This document shows positions 1 to 8,934 of a stretch of DNA of 64,000 bases, piece after piece. The stretch is taken from positions 558,001 through 622,000 of the forward strand of contig NZ_CAJGZH010000002.1 of assembly GCF_904846075.1 (NCBI RefSeq). Direction: 5' to 3'. The translations under genes were made by a program, and so were the position numbers. Under the pieces are notes generated by a model. The model saw only the letters and a list, made by a program, of their open reading frames with translations. It did no database searches and was not told the origin of the DNA. The stretch is from Psychrobacter glacincola. GTDB lineage: Bacteria; Pseudomonadota; Gammaproteobacteria; Pseudomonadales; Moraxellaceae. Each line of letters begins with the position of its first letter. Position 1 is the stretch's first letter.

Positions 1-99
1 GTACAATGCCCACAGTTGCAAAAACGAATGGCTAATTTGCCACTGAGATTTTTGCACCCCATACGCCTAACACAAATATTTAATAATTTTAGGAATACT

Positions 100-1320
100 A
101 TGAATAACTTCCAATATTACAATCCAGTACGTATCGTCTTTGGTGAAGGTCAAATCAAACAACTATCAGAATTGGTACCGACTGATGCCCGTGTGCTTAT
201 CACTTATGGTGGCGGTTCGGCACAGCGCACAGGTACGCTAGACGAAGTAAAAGAAGCCTTGGCTGCGAGCGGTACACGTACCGTATTCGAATTTGGTGGT
301 ATTGAAGCCAATCCAGAATTCACGACGCTTTTAAAAGCAGCAGATATGGTCAATGAACACAATATTGACTTTTTGCTAGCGGTCGGTGGCGGCTCAGTCA
401 TTGATGGTAGCAAATTTGTGGCATTGGTATCGTCACTCACTGAAGAAGACGGCACGACTGTCTCACGCGAACAAGCATGGAACGCATTAACCAGCTATTG
501 CAGAGACATTGATTCTGCCATCGATTTGGGTGCTGTTTTGACGATTCCAGCCACTGGCTCTGAGATGAACTCAGGCGGCGTCATCAATTATAGTGAACGT
601 CAAGCTAAGCTACCATTTGGCAACGCACTTGCCTTCCCTAAGTTCTCAATATTAGATCCAGTCAAAACATTGACATTACCTGAGCGTCAAGTGATGAATG
701 GTGTGGCTGATGCCTTTGTCCATGTCATGGAACAGTACCTAACGTATCCAGTCAATGCAAAAGTGCAAGATGCCTTTGCTGAGAGCTTGCTGAAAATCCT
801 CATTGATGAAGGTCGTATCGTTAAACAAGATCCAGAAAACTTAGAAACTCGTAAGAATATTATGTGGACAGCGACCATGGCACTCAATGGTCTAATCGGT
901 GCAGGCGTACCGCAAGACTGGACGACACATATGATCGGTCATGAGCTAACCTCGTTACACAGCATCGATCATGCTCGCACCCTAACCATTTTATTACCCT
1001 CAGTAATGCGTGAGCTAAAAGAAAGCAAAAAAGAGAAATTACTTCAATATGCGCATAATGTCTGGAATATTACGCTTGATGATACCCATCAAGACGAAGA
1101 CGCTGTCATTGAAGCCGCTATTGTCCGTACAGAAAACTTCTTCCGCGACCTTGGCTTGCCTGTCAGTTTAGAAGATGCAGAACTTGATGCGTCAGCTATT
1201 GACCCGATTATCAAGCAGCTTGAGGCGCACAACATGGTTCAGTTAGGCGAGCACAGCAACAATGATTTAGAAGTGTCACGTCGTATTCTACAACGTGCTA
1301 TTAGTAGCAAAGCTGCTTAA
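100..1320 (+). CDS. yqhD: YqhD-like NADPH-dependent iron/zinc alcohol dehydrogenase (aldehyde reductase)
   Basis: Group III metal-dependent alcohol dehydrogenase, very close in sequence order to E. coli YqhD, which reduces short-chain aldehydes with NADPH in the cytoplasm. The cofactor-binding loop GGGSVIDGSKF lies at about residues 96-106, and the metal-binding stretch holds DAFVHVMEQ and the histidines of HMIGHELTSLHSIDH. The frame stays open upstream to base 16, but the ATG at 100 follows AGGA with good spacing and begins MNNFQYYNPVRIVFG, which matches the family N-terminus, so a 406-residue protein is preferred. With the next three genes on the same strand it makes up a likely carbonyl and electrophile defence cluster. 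Family call is firm; the true substrate is unknown. Confidence 0.9.
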   Translation: MNNFQYYNPVRIVFGEGQIKQLSELVPTDARVLITYGGGSAQRTGTLDEVKEALAASGTRTVFEFGGIEANPEFTTLLKAADMVNEHNIDFLLAVGGGSVIDGSKFVALVSSLTEEDGTTVSREQAWNALTSYCRDIDSAIDLGAVLTIPATGSEMNSGGVINYSERQAKLPFGNALAFPKFSILDPVKTLTLPERQVMNGVADAFVHVMEQYLTYPVNAKVQDAFAESLLKILIDEGRIVKQDPENLETRKNIMWTATMALNGLIGAGVPQDWTTHMIGHELTSLHSIDHARTLTILLPSVMRELKESKKEKLLQYAHNVWNITLDDTHQDEDAVIEAAIVRTENFFRDLGLPVSLEDAELDASAIDPIIKQLEAHNMVQLGEHSNNDLEVSRRILQRAISSKAA

Positions 1321-1476
1321 TAAAAACACCACCGTAATAAGAAACACATATTGTTATGCTATTTATAGTAGTTGCTCAGCACTGAGTAACTACTCCATTC
1401 ACCATTAAATATCAAAACCAGTAAATATTAAAATCAATAGAATATTAAAATCAATAAATAGAAAAGGAATCTGATA

Positions 1477-2526
1477 ATGAGCTTTGATAAACAACAAAAT
1501 CAAAAAACAAACCGTCAAATCAAATTGGCAAGCCGTCCAACAGGTGAGCCAAAAGCTGAAAACTTTGATATGGTAACCAGCGATATCCCATCGCCAAATA
1601 ACAATGAAATGCTGCTGCGTACCGTTTACTTATCCTTAGATCCGTACATGCGTGGACGTATGAGCGATGCAAAAAGCTATGCTGATCCGCTAGAAGTGGG
1701 TGATGTCATGATGGGTGGCACGGTTGCCCAAGTCGTTGAATCCAATATCGACAAATTTGCTGTGGGTGACTTAGTGGTCTCAAACTCAGGCTGGCAAGAC
1801 TATAGCGTCAGTGATGGCGAAGGCGTCTTAAAGCTTGACAAGAACATGTCAAATCCATCTTATGGTTTAGGTGTATTAGGTATGCCCGGCTTTACCGGTT
1901 ACATGGGTTTGACCGACATCGGTAAGCCGCAAAAAGGGGAAACTTTGGTCGTCGCTGCTGCAACGGGTCCCGTTGGTGCAACAGTAGGTCAAGTTGGCAA
2001 CCAATATGGCTTACGTACCGTTGGTGTGGCTGGTGGCAAAGAAAAATGTGACTTTGCTGTCAATGAGCTAGGCTTTGATGTCTGTATTGACCATAAAGCG
2101 GATGACTTTGCCGAGCAATTAGAAGCGGCGTGTCCAGATGGCATCGATATCTATTACGAAAACGTCGGTGGCAAAGTATTTGATGCCGTTATGCCATTAT
2201 TAAATGCGCATGCACGTATCCCAGTCTGTGGTCTGGTCTCGCAATACAACGCCACCGAGCTGCCTGATGGCAAAGATCGTCTAGGCGTATTAATGGGCAA
2301 CATTCTAAGCCGTCGTCTCACTATTAAAGGGTTCATTATTTTTGAAGAATATGGCGATCACTTCCCAGAATTCTTAAAAACCATGAGTAAATGGGTCGAG
2401 TCAGGCGATGTTAAAACCAAAGAATATATCGCTGAAGGCTTAGACGATGCACCAAATGCCTTTGTGCGCATGCTAAATGGCGATAACTTTGGTAAAACAG
2501 TGGTTAAAGTTTCTGAGGTTGAATAA
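1477..2526 (+). CDS. curA: NADPH-dependent medium-chain reductase, CurA-like
   Basis: Zinc-independent medium-chain dehydrogenase/reductase of the CurA / leukotriene B4 12-hydroxydehydrogenase group, which reduces the double bond of alpha,beta-unsaturated carbonyls. The family hallmark YLSLDPYMRGRMSD is at about residues 51-64, and the nucleotide-binding stretch AAATGPVGATVGQVG is in the middle. GIDIYYENVGGKVFDAV follows, as in E. coli CurA. Length 349 residues is normal for the family. AAAAGGA precedes the ATG. It lies 156 bp after the YqhD-like gene on the same strand, probably with its own promoter. Substrate in this organism is an inference from the family. Confidence 0.88.
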   Translation: MSFDKQQNQKTNRQIKLASRPTGEPKAENFDMVTSDIPSPNNNEMLLRTVYLSLDPYMRGRMSDAKSYADPLEVGDVMMGGTVAQVVESNIDKFAVGDLVVSNSGWQDYSVSDGEGVLKLDKNMSNPSYGLGVLGMPGFTGYMGLTDIGKPQKGETLVVAAATGPVGATVGQVGNQYGLRTVGVAGGKEKCDFAVNELGFDVCIDHKADDFAEQLEAACPDGIDIYYENVGGKVFDAVMPLLNAHARIPVCGLVSQYNATELPDGKDRLGVLMGNILSRRLTIKGFIIFEEYGDHFPEFLKTMSKWVESGDVKTKEYIAEGLDDAPNAFVRMLNGDNFGKTVVKVSEVE

Positions 2527-2745
2527 CCGAACCAATGGTTAGCAGTTGGTTGAATCGCAAATAACGACTTAACAACATAACTTGCTAAGACAACCACTGA
2601 ATATGACCTCTCAACCATGAATACTGTTCTATGAATACCGCTAGCAGTCATTGCAAATACTCATATTGATTACAGATGATTAATTAAGCATGACTGCTAA
2701 CAACCCATGATTTAAGAACAACATCAATAATAAATAAGGACGATT

Positions 2746-3423
2746 ATGAATATTTTAATGGTACTAACCTCACATGATAAGTTGGGCGATACTGGTAAAA
2801 AAACGGGCTTTTGGCTAGAAGAATTTGCCGCGCCTTATTATGCTTTTATCGATGCCGGCGTCAATGTGACACTTGCTTCTCCTGCTGGCGGGCAGCCACC
2901 GCTTGATCCGAGCAGTGACACTGAAGACACCCAAACGAAAGATACCAAGCGTTTTAAAGAAGACAGCGATGCTCAAAAGCATCTTGCTAATACTGAAAAA
3001 CTCGCTGATATGAAAGCTGAAGATTTTGATTCAGTCTTTTATCCAGGCGGTCATGGTCCACTATGGGACTTGGCAGTTGATAAAAATTCGATCAATTTGA
3101 TTGAGACGTTTGTCAAACAAGACAAACCTGTCGCCTTTGTTTGTCATTCTCCAGCCGCTCTTAAAAATGTCAAAATTGACGGTGAGTATTTAGTCAAAGG
3201 CAAAACAGTGACTGGCTTTACCAATTCAGAAGAAGATGCCGTTGGTCTAACAGATGTCGTGCCATTCTTAGTAGAAGATGCACTAAAAGCCAATGGTGGT
3301 AACTATGAAAAAGCCGCTGATTGGGAATCATTTGTGGTCGAAGATGGCTTGCTGATTACTGGACAAAACCCAGCTTCATCAGAGGAAGCTGCCAAGCGCT
3401 TAATCACTAAGCTGAAAGGTTAA
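2746..3423 (+). CDS. DJ-1/PfpI superfamily protein (Hsp31-like class I amidotransferase fold)
   Basis: A 225-residue type 1 glutamine amidotransferase-like protein. The nucleophile elbow AFVCHSPAAL puts the expected cysteine at about residue 133, with the acidic partner in GFWLEEF near residues 21-27. Relatives act as glyoxalase III or as protein and nucleotide deglycases, or remain uncharacterised. YPGGHGPLWDLA is the usual oxyanion-side loop. The ATG follows AAGGA. Its position between an aldehyde/enone reductase pair and a glutathione S-transferase favours a role against reactive carbonyls, but no specific reaction is shown by sequence. Confidence 0.85.
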   Translation: MNILMVLTSHDKLGDTGKKTGFWLEEFAAPYYAFIDAGVNVTLASPAGGQPPLDPSSDTEDTQTKDTKRFKEDSDAQKHLANTEKLADMKAEDFDSVFYPGGHGPLWDLAVDKNSINLIETFVKQDKPVAFVCHSPAALKNVKIDGEYLVKGKTVTGFTNSEEDAVGLTDVVPFLVEDALKANGGNYEKAADWESFVVEDGLLITGQNPASSEEAAKRLITKLKG

Positions 3424-3470
3424 TATCTTTTTAACGTTAATATAATAGACCATGCAAAAAGGCCACTATC

Positions 3471-4100
3471 ATGATTCGCTTACATCATCTCAATCAGTCT
3501 CGCTCATTACGTATTTTATGGCTTTTAGAAGAGCTGGGCGTGCCTTATGAGATCATTAGTCATCAACGCGATCCTAATACTCATTTGGCACCAGACAGTT
3601 TAAAGGCGGTACATCCACTCGGTAAATCTCCGGTTATTGAGATGGATGGTCAACTTTATGCTGAATCAGGTGCAATCACTGAGTTATTGATTGAGCGATT
3701 TGCGCCAGAGCGCTTACGTCCTACGACTGATAGCGTAGACTATGGACATTATCTGCAATGGATTAACTTTGCTGAAAGCTCGCTCATGTTGCCGTTATTA
3801 CTGGAGCTATTTACCAAAAAAGCCGGTATCGTCGATAACGATTTTTTAGATGGTTATATCAGTCAAGAAAAACACAGACTGTTGAGCTATCTAAACGAGG
3901 AAGTTGCAGATAAGTCATTTATCGTTGGTCATAAGCTAAGCGGCGCTGACTTTATGCTGTCTTTTGACTTAATCATGCTGGCTAAGCGCGAAGCGTTAGA
4001 TGATTATCCGCATATCAAGCAGTATGCTTTACAACTCGCCAGTCTTGATAGCTATCAGCGCAGCATGCGTTTAGAGGCGAATTATGATCACTCTATTTAG
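3471..4100 (+). CDS. glutathione S-transferase family protein
   Basis: A 209-residue cytosolic GST. The thioredoxin-like N-terminal half holds HHLNQSRSLRILWLLEELG with the expected Ser/Tyr-region residues, followed by the glutathione-site elements GKSPVIEMDG and LYAESGAITELL. The all-helical C-terminal half contains GHKLSGADFMLSFDL, matching the conserved N-capping box. It starts 47 bp after the DJ-1-like gene and is followed by a strong terminator, so the two are probably cotranscribed. It would conjugate or reduce electrophiles using glutathione; class and substrate cannot be told from the sequence. Confidence 0.87.
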   Translation: MIRLHHLNQSRSLRILWLLEELGVPYEIISHQRDPNTHLAPDSLKAVHPLGKSPVIEMDGQLYAESGAITELLIERFAPERLRPTTDSVDYGHYLQWINFAESSLMLPLLLELFTKKAGIVDNDFLDGYISQEKHRLLSYLNEEVADKSFIVGHKLSGADFMLSFDLIMLAKREALDDYPHIKQYALQLASLDSYQRSMRLEANYDHSI

Positions 4101-4140
4101 TACCATGGTCTAACTGTTTATCGACTATTTAATGTATAAA

Positions 4141-4168
4141 AAAACAGCTCTTTATAGAGCTGTTTTTT
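4141..4168 (+). terminator. rho-independent terminator after the GST gene
   Basis: An 11-bp perfect stem (AAAACAGCTCT / AGAGCTGTTTT) with a four-base loop ends in a T run. It closes the carbonyl-defence cluster. Confidence 0.9.
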
Positions 4169-4170
4169 AT

Positions 4171-4603
4171 GGGCAAAAATGATCTGAGTCGTAGCTATGT
4201 GACATATAGTCAAGGAATTTTAGAATCGCTACAAGGCGACCGACCGCAGATAGTAAACTGAGTACATCTAGGGCGGGTAACACCGTAGCGGTTTAAAAGT
4301 GCTCTAACTATAGCACTGTGTTTCTTATCGTCTATCATTGACAGACAGCTGCATCTATCTTTTAACTTGATTTTCAATGTGTTAGTTATGCGTGATAAAT
4401 GCTCAACAAAAATTATGATAAAATATTCAAAACAGGGTTTAGAATACTTTTTTGGTTTTATCAGCCTACTAAATGACTTTCTGTTAAATGGCTTTTTATT
4501 AAATGACTTTGAACGTCTTGATCTTCATGACTATCCGACGAGCGTGATGCTTGTTTAACAACGGCTATATACCATTTTATCCCTCTACGCAGATTATCCA
4601 CCC
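4171..4603. other. intergenic stretch, possible extragenic repeat
   Basis: This gap of over 400 bp holds no convincing gene. Bases about 4190-4320 have a different texture from the AT-rich remainder (GGCGACCGACCGCAG, GGGCGGGTAACACCGTAGCG) and resemble an intergenic repeat unit, but no second copy is seen in the window. The rest should carry the promoter of the efflux pair, though no clear promoter could be picked out. Confidence 0.3.
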
Positions 4604-6220
4604 ATGAGTACTGAATACCAGTTTAAGCCCCATGAACGACCATTCATGCTTGGCTCGCCTGCCACCCCTGATCACCCTGTGCGCCGTAAAGTATTTTATT
4701 TACTGATTGGTATTTTTATCGGCTTAACTGCCAGCTTTCAGAACGGTCTATTGGTCGCGAATCTCACTCAAATCCAAGGCGAAATGGGTTTAACGCCCGT
4801 AGAAGGTGGCTGGATATCAGTCGCCTACAATATGACCAATGCTTGTGTCACGGTGCTGCTGTACAAAATTCGCCAGCAATTTGGCATGTCGTTATTTAGC
4901 AAAACCACTTTGTTCTTTTTATTGGCAGCCACCAGTATGCAGTGGTTGGTCAGTAGCAATCTACTCAGTACGACGATTGGGGTTAGCATTGAGCCTTATT
5001 ATTTAGAACTGCTCGCCCGTGGCTTTAGTGGTGTGGTGGCTAGTGCGATGACGGTATTGTCTATTTTTTATTGTCTACAAGGCATGCCAACTGCTCGGCG
5101 TATCAGCGGACTTATTTTGGGCTTTGGCTTGGTGCAGTTTGGCATTCCACTGTCACGGATTATCTCGCCTTATTTAGCCGTTGATGGTCAGCTTGAAGGT
5201 TTATTTTTATTTCAAGTGGGATTATCGCTGATTTGCTTTGGGCTTATTAACATTCTTGAGCTACCACCGGGCAACACGGAAAAGGTCTTTGAAAAACTTG
5301 ATTTGGTGAGTTTTGGCTTTTTTGCCAGTGGTCTTGCCGCCCTATCGGTATTTTTAGTACAAGGTAGAATTCAATGGTGGACAATGCCTTGGCTTAGCTA
5401 TCCACTGATTATTGCCGTCGTGACTATCTCGATTGCTTTATGGATTGAGACGCACCGCAAAAACCCTATGTTACAAGTGCGCTGGATGCGTAGTCGCACC
5501 ATTATTGCCTTTATGATTACTGGTGCCGTCATGCGTATTTTGCTGTCTGAGCAAAGTGTGGGCGCCGCAGGATTATTAGCAAACCTTGGTTATGGTAATG
5601 ACCAGCTGATTGTTTTTTATGCCATCATCTTGGTGGCTAGCATACTGGCATTAGTGATTAGCATTTTTACCACCAAGGCGACGGATCTGCGCCGACCCGT
5701 GATTTTTGCGGTTACATTAATTGCGATTGGTGCATGGATAGATACGGGTGTGTCGCTGAACTCTGCCCCTTATATGTTTTATTTCAGTCAGTTTATAATC
5801 GCTTTTGCTGCCGTTTACTTTATGGGACCAATGGTATTTGAAGGTATGTTTCGCGCCATTGCTAACGGACCTGCCTATATTATTAGCTTTTCGGTGATTT
5901 TTGGTATTTCACAAACGATCGGCGGTTTGGCAGGCGCGGCAGGTATTCAAGCATTTACCACCATTCGTACTCAGATGCATTATGCCGATATGGTCAGTTC
6001 AATGAATAACACTGATCCTGCTACGATGACCCAAATGCTACAGGGCGTGCAACGTCAAGCAACGGTCGCCGCTTATGATGATTTATTCTTTTTGATGGCC
6101 GTGGGCGCCACTATCACTGCGCTATATTTATTGATGATTTATTTTTATTACCTTTATCATAAACGCAATCCACTTGGTAAAGAACTTGCCGCATTGGCAG
6201 AAATGATGGGCAAAAAATAA
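4604..6220 (+). CDS. MFS drug-efflux transporter, DHA2/EmrB-like
   Basis: A 538-residue inner-membrane protein with about 14 hydrophobic segments, the size and layout of the DHA2 drug:proton antiporters (EmrB, FarB). The first segment begins near residue 30 after a hydrophilic head. GGWISVAYNMTNA at about residues 68-80 is the typical second-helix entry of this subfamily. The next gene encodes the matching periplasmic adaptor, so the pair would pump compounds across both membranes with a TolC-type channel encoded elsewhere. No strong ribosome binding site precedes the ATG at 4604. Substrate unknown. Confidence 0.85.
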   Translation: MSTEYQFKPHERPFMLGSPATPDHPVRRKVFYLLIGIFIGLTASFQNGLLVANLTQIQGEMGLTPVEGGWISVAYNMTNACVTVLLYKIRQQFGMSLFSKTTLFFLLAATSMQWLVSSNLLSTTIGVSIEPYYLELLARGFSGVVASAMTVLSIFYCLQGMPTARRISGLILGFGLVQFGIPLSRIISPYLAVDGQLEGLFLFQVGLSLICFGLINILELPPGNTEKVFEKLDLVSFGFFASGLAALSVFLVQGRIQWWTMPWLSYPLIIAVVTISIALWIETHRKNPMLQVRWMRSRTIIAFMITGAVMRILLSEQSVGAAGLLANLGYGNDQLIVFYAIILVASILALVISIFTTKATDLRRPVIFAVTLIAIGAWIDTGVSLNSAPYMFYFSQFIIAFAAVYFMGPMVFEGMFRAIANGPAYIISFSVIFGISQTIGGLAGAAGIQAFTTIRTQMHYADMVSSMNNTDPATMTQMLQGVQRQATVAAYDDLFFLMAVGATITALYLLMIYFYYLYHKRNPLGKELAALAEMMGKK

Positions 6221-6327
6221 CAGGTGATAATCATATCGATTTGTTGCTGTTACCTTTTCTTCTTATGCTAATTACTATATTTTAAAAAGTTATCCACTAT
6301 GTTTACTAATCTCATTAGGAGCGCATC

Positions 6328-7623
6328 ATGAGCGAAGACAAGTTAAATGATCTTGATGACCATAATCAAGACACCGCTCAAGATGCCACCCAAAATACTG
6401 CTGAAAACAATCAGACATCATCCAATGCAGCAGCAATAGAGATGCCTCTAAACCAATCGAAAAATGATGATACTGTGACCGTACCGAAAAAAGAGGACTC
6501 GGTAATAACGTCAGTTGCTGATGCTGATGAAACACCAATGCCGCCAAAAGAGCCTATTCCTGACGCTACGGGTTGGTCGCCTAAAAAGAAATCTTACTTT
6601 AACCTAGGCTTATTGATTGCACTAATCATTATTGGCGTACTTTTGATTCTTTATGCATGGAAGCTACCGCCCTTTACGCCTACGGTTCAGCAGACTAATA
6701 ATGCCTTTGTAAAAGGTCAAACAACGATTATCAGCCCGCAAGTTTCTGGCTATGTCACAGAAGTGGCAGTGCAAGATTTTGAAAATGTACAAGCAGGTGA
6801 TTTATTGGTCAAGATAGACGACCGTGCCTTTTTGCAGCAGCTCGAACAAGCACAAGCCAATATCGAAGTCGCTATGACCGACCGCTCAAGCAATGCGCAA
6901 GATACGGGCACCAGTCAGGCACAAATCGAAGCACGTAAAGCGGACTTATATAGTGCCAAAGTCAGCGTTGATAGTGCACGCGAAGATGTAAAGCGCTATC
7001 AAGGGCTTGATGCGATTGGCGCAGTATCCAAAGCTGAAGTTGCTCATGCCCAAGCTCAGCTCGCTCAAGCACAAGCGGGCGTGCAGCAAGCAGAAGCCAA
7101 TTTACAAGTCGCCCTTGAGGCCAGCAAAAAAACCAGTGGTAGCCGCTCATCACTCGATGCCAATATTAAAAATGCAGAAGCAGTTGCTAAGCAAGCACAG
7201 ATTAATTTAGACAATACGATTATTACTGCCCCTGAATCAGGACAACTGAGTCAAGTCAGCGTCAAAGCGGGGCAATATGTCAGCGCCGGCACACAGCTCA
7301 TGTATGTGGTGCCAAAAGGTGTGTGGATTATCGCCAACTTTAAAGAAACCCAAGTGGCAAATATGACTGTCGGTGAGCCTGCAACTATTCATGTGGATGC
7401 GTTAGACGGCATTAAGTTTCGAGGTCAGGTCAGCAATATCTCGCCAGCGACTGGCAGTGAATTTAGCGCGGGCGCGGCAAACCCTGCGACTGGCAATTAT
7501 ATTAAAATCGCTCAGCGTATTCCGGTACGAATAGATTTAGAGCAAGGACAACCTGAGCTTGCGCAATTGCGCCCCGGTATGTCGGTATCGGTCGATGTCG
7601 ATACTCAAAGAAACGAAAGGTAA
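6328..7623 (+). CDS. HlyD-family membrane fusion protein, EmrA-like
   Basis: Periplasmic adaptor partner of the upstream efflux pump. It has an unusually long acidic, low-complexity cytoplasmic head (about residues 1-88), one membrane helix at about 91-111, then the biotinyl-lipoyl half motif around residues 135-170, an alanine/glutamine-rich coiled-coil hairpin (about 170-285) and the second lipoyl/beta-barrel half containing TIITAPESGQLSQVSVKAG. It starts 107 bp after the transporter with TAGGAG before the ATG. No outer-membrane channel gene lies nearby. Confidence 0.88.
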   Translation: MSEDKLNDLDDHNQDTAQDATQNTAENNQTSSNAAAIEMPLNQSKNDDTVTVPKKEDSVITSVADADETPMPPKEPIPDATGWSPKKKSYFNLGLLIALIIIGVLLILYAWKLPPFTPTVQQTNNAFVKGQTTIISPQVSGYVTEVAVQDFENVQAGDLLVKIDDRAFLQQLEQAQANIEVAMTDRSSNAQDTGTSQAQIEARKADLYSAKVSVDSAREDVKRYQGLDAIGAVSKAEVAHAQAQLAQAQAGVQQAEANLQVALEASKKTSGSRSSLDANIKNAEAVAKQAQINLDNTIITAPESGQLSQVSVKAGQYVSAGTQLMYVVPKGVWIIANFKETQVANMTVGEPATIHVDALDGIKFRGQVSNISPATGSEFSAGAANPATGNYIKIAQRIPVRIDLEQGQPELAQLRPGMSVSVDVDTQRNER

Positions 7624-7714
7624 AAGAATATTTGCTTGCTACTATTCATCATTTTTGATGCTGCGTATGTTTATAGTCAGTTTATGATAAATTGACTATA
7701 TGAAAGGAATGATA

Positions 7715-8149
7715 ATGCGGAATAAGATAATAGGGTTAAGTGCTTTACTCATTTTATCAGGGTGCATAAAAAATCATAAAAATACGGAAGTTCAATTGGT
7801 CGAGTTTAAACGGACATCATCATATTATGAAATAACTTTTTTATCAGAAGCTAATTTTTCAATACGTGAATCAACTAGAAATACAGGGAGTTATATACAT
7901 TGTATCAACGATAAACGAATCTATGATGATAAATACATTCCTGACTACTCTTCGAATAATTATTTGAGCGGCAATATTCCTAAAAACACCAAACCTACTG
8001 CTGACACACTTTCAGATCAATACATCTATAGCATCAAACTTGATTCTTCAACATACTTAGAGAACGACAAAACTTTATATTGCCGTATATTTACAGGAAA
8101 CTTCCCAGGAAAGCTAAAAAAGTCGCAAGTACTCGAGCTTATACCATAA
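7715..8149 (+). CDS. small putative lipoprotein, function unknown
   Basis: A 144-residue protein with a short signal peptide and lipobox LILSGC, so probably a lipid-anchored envelope protein. The frame is open from 7700, but AAAGGA sits six bases before the ATG at 7715, which is therefore preferred. The mature part is polar, rich in Asn, Ser, Lys and Tyr, and carries two further cysteines (YIHCIND, LYCRIF) that could form a disulfide. It is visibly richer in A and T than its neighbours, which may point to later acquisition. No family is recognised. Confidence 0.7.
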   Translation: MRNKIIGLSALLILSGCIKNHKNTEVQLVEFKRTSSYYEITFLSEANFSIRESTRNTGSYIHCINDKRIYDDKYIPDYSSNNYLSGNIPKNTKPTADTLSDQYIYSIKLDSSTYLENDKTLYCRIFTGNFPGKLKKSQVLELIP

Positions 8150-8163
8150 AGCTTTTAATAAAA

Positions 8164-8202
8164 TTAGGTGCTGTTGCTGTTTAGAGCAGCAACAGCACCT
8201 AA
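8164..8202. terminator. 16-bp perfect hairpin between convergent genes
   Basis: TTAGGTGCTGTTGCTG at 8164-8179 is exactly complementary to 8187-8202, with a seven-base loop. It lies between the lipoprotein gene and the converging pdxH. It lacks a long T run, so it may be a weak bidirectional terminator or an mRNA end-stabilising stem. Confidence 0.6.
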
Positions 8203-8246
8203 GAAATCACTCTCTGCTTATATCTAAATATAAACAGCAAATATGT

Positions 8247-8897
8247 TTAAGGTAATAAACGCTTGGTACTCCAGCTTTCACCATTGTCTTTAGTATAGAC
8301 AATACGGTCATGCATACGATTGGCACGACCTTGCCAAAACTCAATCTCATGAATGCTAATCTCGTAACCACCCCAAAACGCTGGTGTTGGCACTTGGCTA
8401 CCTTCTGGATACTGGTTTTGCAGCTCATCAAACTTGGCTTGCATCACTTCACGATCAGCAACCTCGCCACTTTGCGGTTGACTGACCCATGCACCCACTT
8501 GACTGTCGTGAGGGCGCTTTTGAAAGTAAGCAGCTGACTTATTAGCATCGATTTTAGCAATACTGCCACTAATACGTACTTGACGCTCCAGCTCGTGCCA
8601 AAAGAATAGCGCTTCGGCATTCGGGTTTTCGGCAATATCTTGACCTTTAGCACTTTCATAGTTGGTATAAAACACCACACCATTTTCAGTAATCTCACGC
8701 ATAAGTACGATGCGCACGCTAGGTTTATTATCAGCACCGCACGTCGCTAGACTCATCGCATAAGGCTCTTGCACCTTTTGTGCTATTGCCTCATTCATCC
8801 ATTCTTTTAGTAGCTCAAATGGAGAGTCTGGAATGGACTGTTGATCAAGCTCACCTTTTTCGTATGACAAACGCTGATCGGTAAAATCCATGCTCAT
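8247..8897 (-). CDS. pdxH: pyridoxamine/pyridoxine 5'-phosphate oxidase
   Basis: FMN-dependent oxidase forming pyridoxal 5'-phosphate, the last step of vitamin B6 synthesis and salvage. Length 216 residues is normal. Recognisable segments are the FMN/substrate loop SVRIVLMREI (about 60-69), GVVFYTNYESAKGQDI, ALFFWHELERQVRISG, SQVGAWVSQPQS and the C-terminal IEFWQGRANRMHDRI, whose Arg and His bind substrate phosphate. It ends in KRLLP as the family does. AAGGAAT precedes the ATG. It lies directly downstream of glmM, 37 bp away on the same strand, so cotranscription is plausible. Confidence 0.95.
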   Translation of the reverse strand: MSMDFTDQRLSYEKGELDQQSIPDSPFELLKEWMNEAIAQKVQEPYAMSLATCGADNKPSVRIVLMREITENGVVFYTNYESAKGQDIAENPNAEALFFWHELERQVRISGSIAKIDANKSAAYFQKRPHDSQVGAWVSQPQSGEVADREVMQAKFDELQNQYPEGSQVPTPAFWGGYEISIHEIEFWQGRANRMHDRIVYTKDNGESWSTKRLLP

Positions 8898-8934
8898 AAA
8901 ATATTCCTTATTTTAATATAACTATGTTATGACT

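Noticed and set aside
4367-4558. 63-codon plus-strand frame with repeated LLNDF/LLNGF segments
   Set aside because: Low complexity from an imperfect AT-rich repeat, no ribosome binding site and no family resemblance. Treated as non-coding.
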